A DNA stretch of 64,000 nucleotides from Talinum fruticosum (taxonomy: Eukaryota; Streptophyta; Magnoliopsida; Caryophyllales; Talinaceae), in contig JAITYX010000008.1 in the NCBI GenBank assembly GCA_021018815.1, positions 2,912,001 to 2,976,000 on the forward strand, written 5' to 3'. The stretch's first letter is position 1. Each line of letters begins with the position of its first letter. The notes beneath the pieces are model-generated. The model was given only the letters and a program-made list of their open reading frames with translations, did not search any database and was not told the DNA's origin. Shown here one piece after another: positions 61,655-64,000 of this stretch. Made by a program: the position numbers and the translations under genes.

Positions 61655-63005
61655 GTAAAATCTTGTTTCTCCTTCAATTGGTGCTCAAATTAGATTTGCA
61701 AGGGTTTTTGGTATCTGGGTTTTGATCATTTTATATTTTTGGTAGTCTTTAATTAATTCTTACCGTTTTGTGTATTTCAGTCTTGTTTAATTGCCGTGTT
61801 TGACTGCATTTCTGCGTAATTCAGTGTTGGATTCTCCTGTTTCTCCTTTTGTATATGCTTTTAATTGATGTTAAATTGCTTTCTTTTTGAATTTGTTGCG
61901 AATATCTATTGAGGATATCAGATATGTCATCTGATTAATTGAATCTTCAGATTTCGTTAGACAGTCACTTGTTGAGAATCAGCAAGTAGGGTTTGGCAAT
62001 TCAAGTCTCAATTAGGATATTTTCCTGATTAGAAGGATTTAGTGCCCCATCTTTGTGCTAGTGTATCTATATATCACTGTCTTTCTCATTTTCTGTGGTT
62101 ATTGATCTGACTAATATTGGTTTTTGTTTTCTTTTGGGGGGTTGGAGTTTTAGGTTTACTCTTTCTTACAGTACTTAAAAGTGTGGTTCATGTCAAATGG
62201 AGTTGGTTATTGTGCTGTTATAATTTGTGCTTAATTGTTGAGCTCATCATACTTGGTTCATCCCAAATATATGTAACTGGTTAAAGAAACTTATGGTGCT
62301 TAAAATTTTGCATTAAGCTTTCTTCTTTTTTCTGAGCTGGTGATGATACCTAGGTGGTCATTCAGCCGAGTGTTGCTCCATTCCATTCATATATGCAGGG
62401 GTTTTGTTTGGATTTCACATGGAAATGATTGGTTACCAAGTGACAGTGCTAGTAGACTACATTAATTTAGGGGAAAGATTATTACAGCTTAGCTTTGAGC
62501 TATTTGATTCAAAATTGGAATGTTTCCATGTGTTTGAATAGGGATAGTTACTATGAACGTCTCCCAGGTCACTTAATCTGGAATGTGGATCCCTACTTAT
62601 TGCACAAATTTGGATTAACAGAAGATAAGCCTTTTTATTGTCTATTTACATTATGAGTCTCTTATTGGACCTGCTTAAGTTATGTTTCTTATTGAGAAAA
62701 CTACCTCCCCTAGGGGGTTGGGGGTGGGAATGCTACTTGTGCAGGAATGGTTGTGATACTGATGTGCTAATCTGGCTTTTTGATACATTGACTTGAGCAA
62801 GTGGCCTATATTTTGGTTAATTCTGTTGGACACTTGTCTGCTTTCTTGGTACGTTCCAAATATTTGTGTCTACTCAGCTTAGAGAAACTTTGTTGGATTC
62901 ACGCTTGCTGAGTTTCCTTTGTGATTGTCGGGAGTATATTTTTGCATGTAACATAAGGTTATCTAGTTATGACAAGCGAATGTGTCAAACATGTGTATGT
63001 TACTT

Positions 63006-63064
63006 GAAAACATCCTTAGGTCTTCTTATCAAAAAAAAAAAAAAAAAGAAAACATCCTTAGGTC
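63006..63064. mobile_element. Tail-only retroposon insertion with 17-bp target duplication
   Basis: GAAAACATCCTTAGGTC occurs at 63006-63022 and again exactly at 63048-63064. Between them is only TTCTTATC followed by 17 A residues (63023-63047). A long direct repeat around a poly(A)-ended insert is the footprint of LINE-type target-primed reverse transcription. The inserted body has been truncated to eight bases plus the tail. It lies in the leader intron of the DUF863 gene. Confidence 0.8.
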
Positions 63065-63610
63065 ACGTGTCACATCCATGTAGGACACAATTTTTAGGAA
63101 TGGTGCTACTCTAACTTGACCATATCCAACTTGAGGTGTCGAGTGTTTGACGTGGTGTAAGCGTTGGACTCAGAGATCTTCTGAAAATTTTCAAACTTTC
63201 TTAGTCCAAAAGAAAAGGTTGTGGGATTGAACAACTCAAATAGCTGTACCTCAATTTCTGTTTGCCATAAGTCATTACCTAAGGAGAAAGGAGTGTCAGT
63301 ATAGGTGGTGATACCTGTGTACAATTTGCATGTGTGTATGATGAAATGTATACAAGGATACTTTATTACTGTGAATATGAAAGATTTGTGAGTGAAGTCT
63401 TAATATTGTGAGTTGACCTGATTGTTGCATATCCTGTCAAGATCATTGGTTGCTGATTTCTTTGGTGACTTCATGTTTTGATTGATACTGTATGCTATGA
63501 TGTTACATAGCCAATTAAAAACATGAGTTTCATAGCGGTGTTAGTGACTGCAATGTCCATTCGTAGTTGCTTATTTCTCATAGCTGCTGTTTTGCCATTA
63601 ACTGGCAGGA

Positions 63611-63844
63611 ATGGGAACAAAAGTGCAGATTGAAAACTACTTTGCTGGACATTGCTCAATGAGAGATCTTAGCCGTGAATCTAATGGTGCAAGTTGGCCT
63701 TCTTGTTTTGTTGACAACAACTTACCCAATGGACAGTTTTACTATGGTTTTTTGCCTAGAACTGTTGCAGATTCTCACTCGGAGTATGATAAAGATGTAG
63801 TGAAGCAGACAATGCTTGAACATGAAGCCATCTTTAAGAACCAG
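63611..63844 (+). CDS. DUF863 family protein, N-terminal coding exon (gene continues past window end)
   Basis: The exon opens at GGCAG|GA just before ATG (63611) and ends AACCAG|GTATAA at 63844, in phase 0, giving the first 78 residues. The sequence MGTKVQIENYF, CSMRDLS, a WPSCF..NNLPNGQFYY block and VKQTMLEHEAIFKNQ match the conserved N-terminus of plant DUF863 proteins, large (often about 900-1100 aa) proteins of unknown function. The end of this exon is where the family normally continues into a YELHRLY-type segment, which would be in the next exon outside the window. The remaining ~155 bp is intron. No signal peptide is present. Confidence 0.82.
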
Positions 63845-64000
63845 GTATAAATGCTCGCCAAACCAATATTTTTGATTGATATTTATGCTCCAATGATTTG
63901 GCTACGTAATGTTTTGTGTCCAATATAGAGATTTGGTCAACCAAATGGCTTTGCTTTAGGTTGGATGTGGCGATTGTTGGTATCTATATGTTAGAACCTG

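Overview
The window is nuclear DNA from a flowering plant, most likely a eudicot. The evidence is AT-rich intergenic sequence, genes with many GT-AG introns, plant-only gene families (group I WRKY, DUF538, DUF863, GT61, nucleus-encoded plastid MinE), many microsatellites and several small DNA-transposon remnants. The species cannot be named from the sequence.

Layout. 1-11.7 kb has no recognisable gene. It holds a 1.26-kb Mutator-like element with ~90-bp terminal inverted repeats and a 10-bp target duplication (6046-7308), and two remnants of one MITE family. From 11.7 to 17.2 kb (+) lies a DUF1336 (EDR2 C-terminal domain) gene with an N-myristoylation-type start. It converges on a two-domain WRKY3/4-type transcription factor (18.2-22.3 kb, -), whose last intron has a GC donor. 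The plastid-division factor MinE (26.0-28.3 kb, -) is head-to-head with a mitochondrial RMND1/DUF155 gene, the RETARDED ROOT GROWTH (RRG) type (30.9-36.3 kb, +). A 1.31-kb hAT-type element with a perfect 8-bp target duplication sits in their shared upstream region. A DUF538 gene (37.1-38.6 kb, -) follows, then a tandem array of four GT61 glycosyltransferase genes (40.4-54.4 kb, all -), all with a short membrane-anchor exon, one phase-1 intron and a long catalytic exon. 54.4-61 kb is gene-poor. The 5' end of a DUF863 gene (+) closes the window and continues beyond it.

The neighbours do not form a pathway. They act in different places: nucleus (WRKY), plastid division (MinE), mitochondrion (RRG), secretory pathway (GT61). 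From memory, the order resembles ancestral eudicot blocks that Arabidopsis now has split between chromosomes 1 and 2.

The strongest unexpected signal is that five genes (WRKY, MinE and three GT61 genes) have otherwise perfect family matches broken by eight single-base indels, all in or next to G/C runs of three to five. Four genes are intact (DUF1336, RRG, DUF538, GT61-3). Uncorrected homopolymer errors explain this best, although real inactivation of tandem GT61 copies cannot be excluded. With those positions allowed for, every gene model closes in frame.
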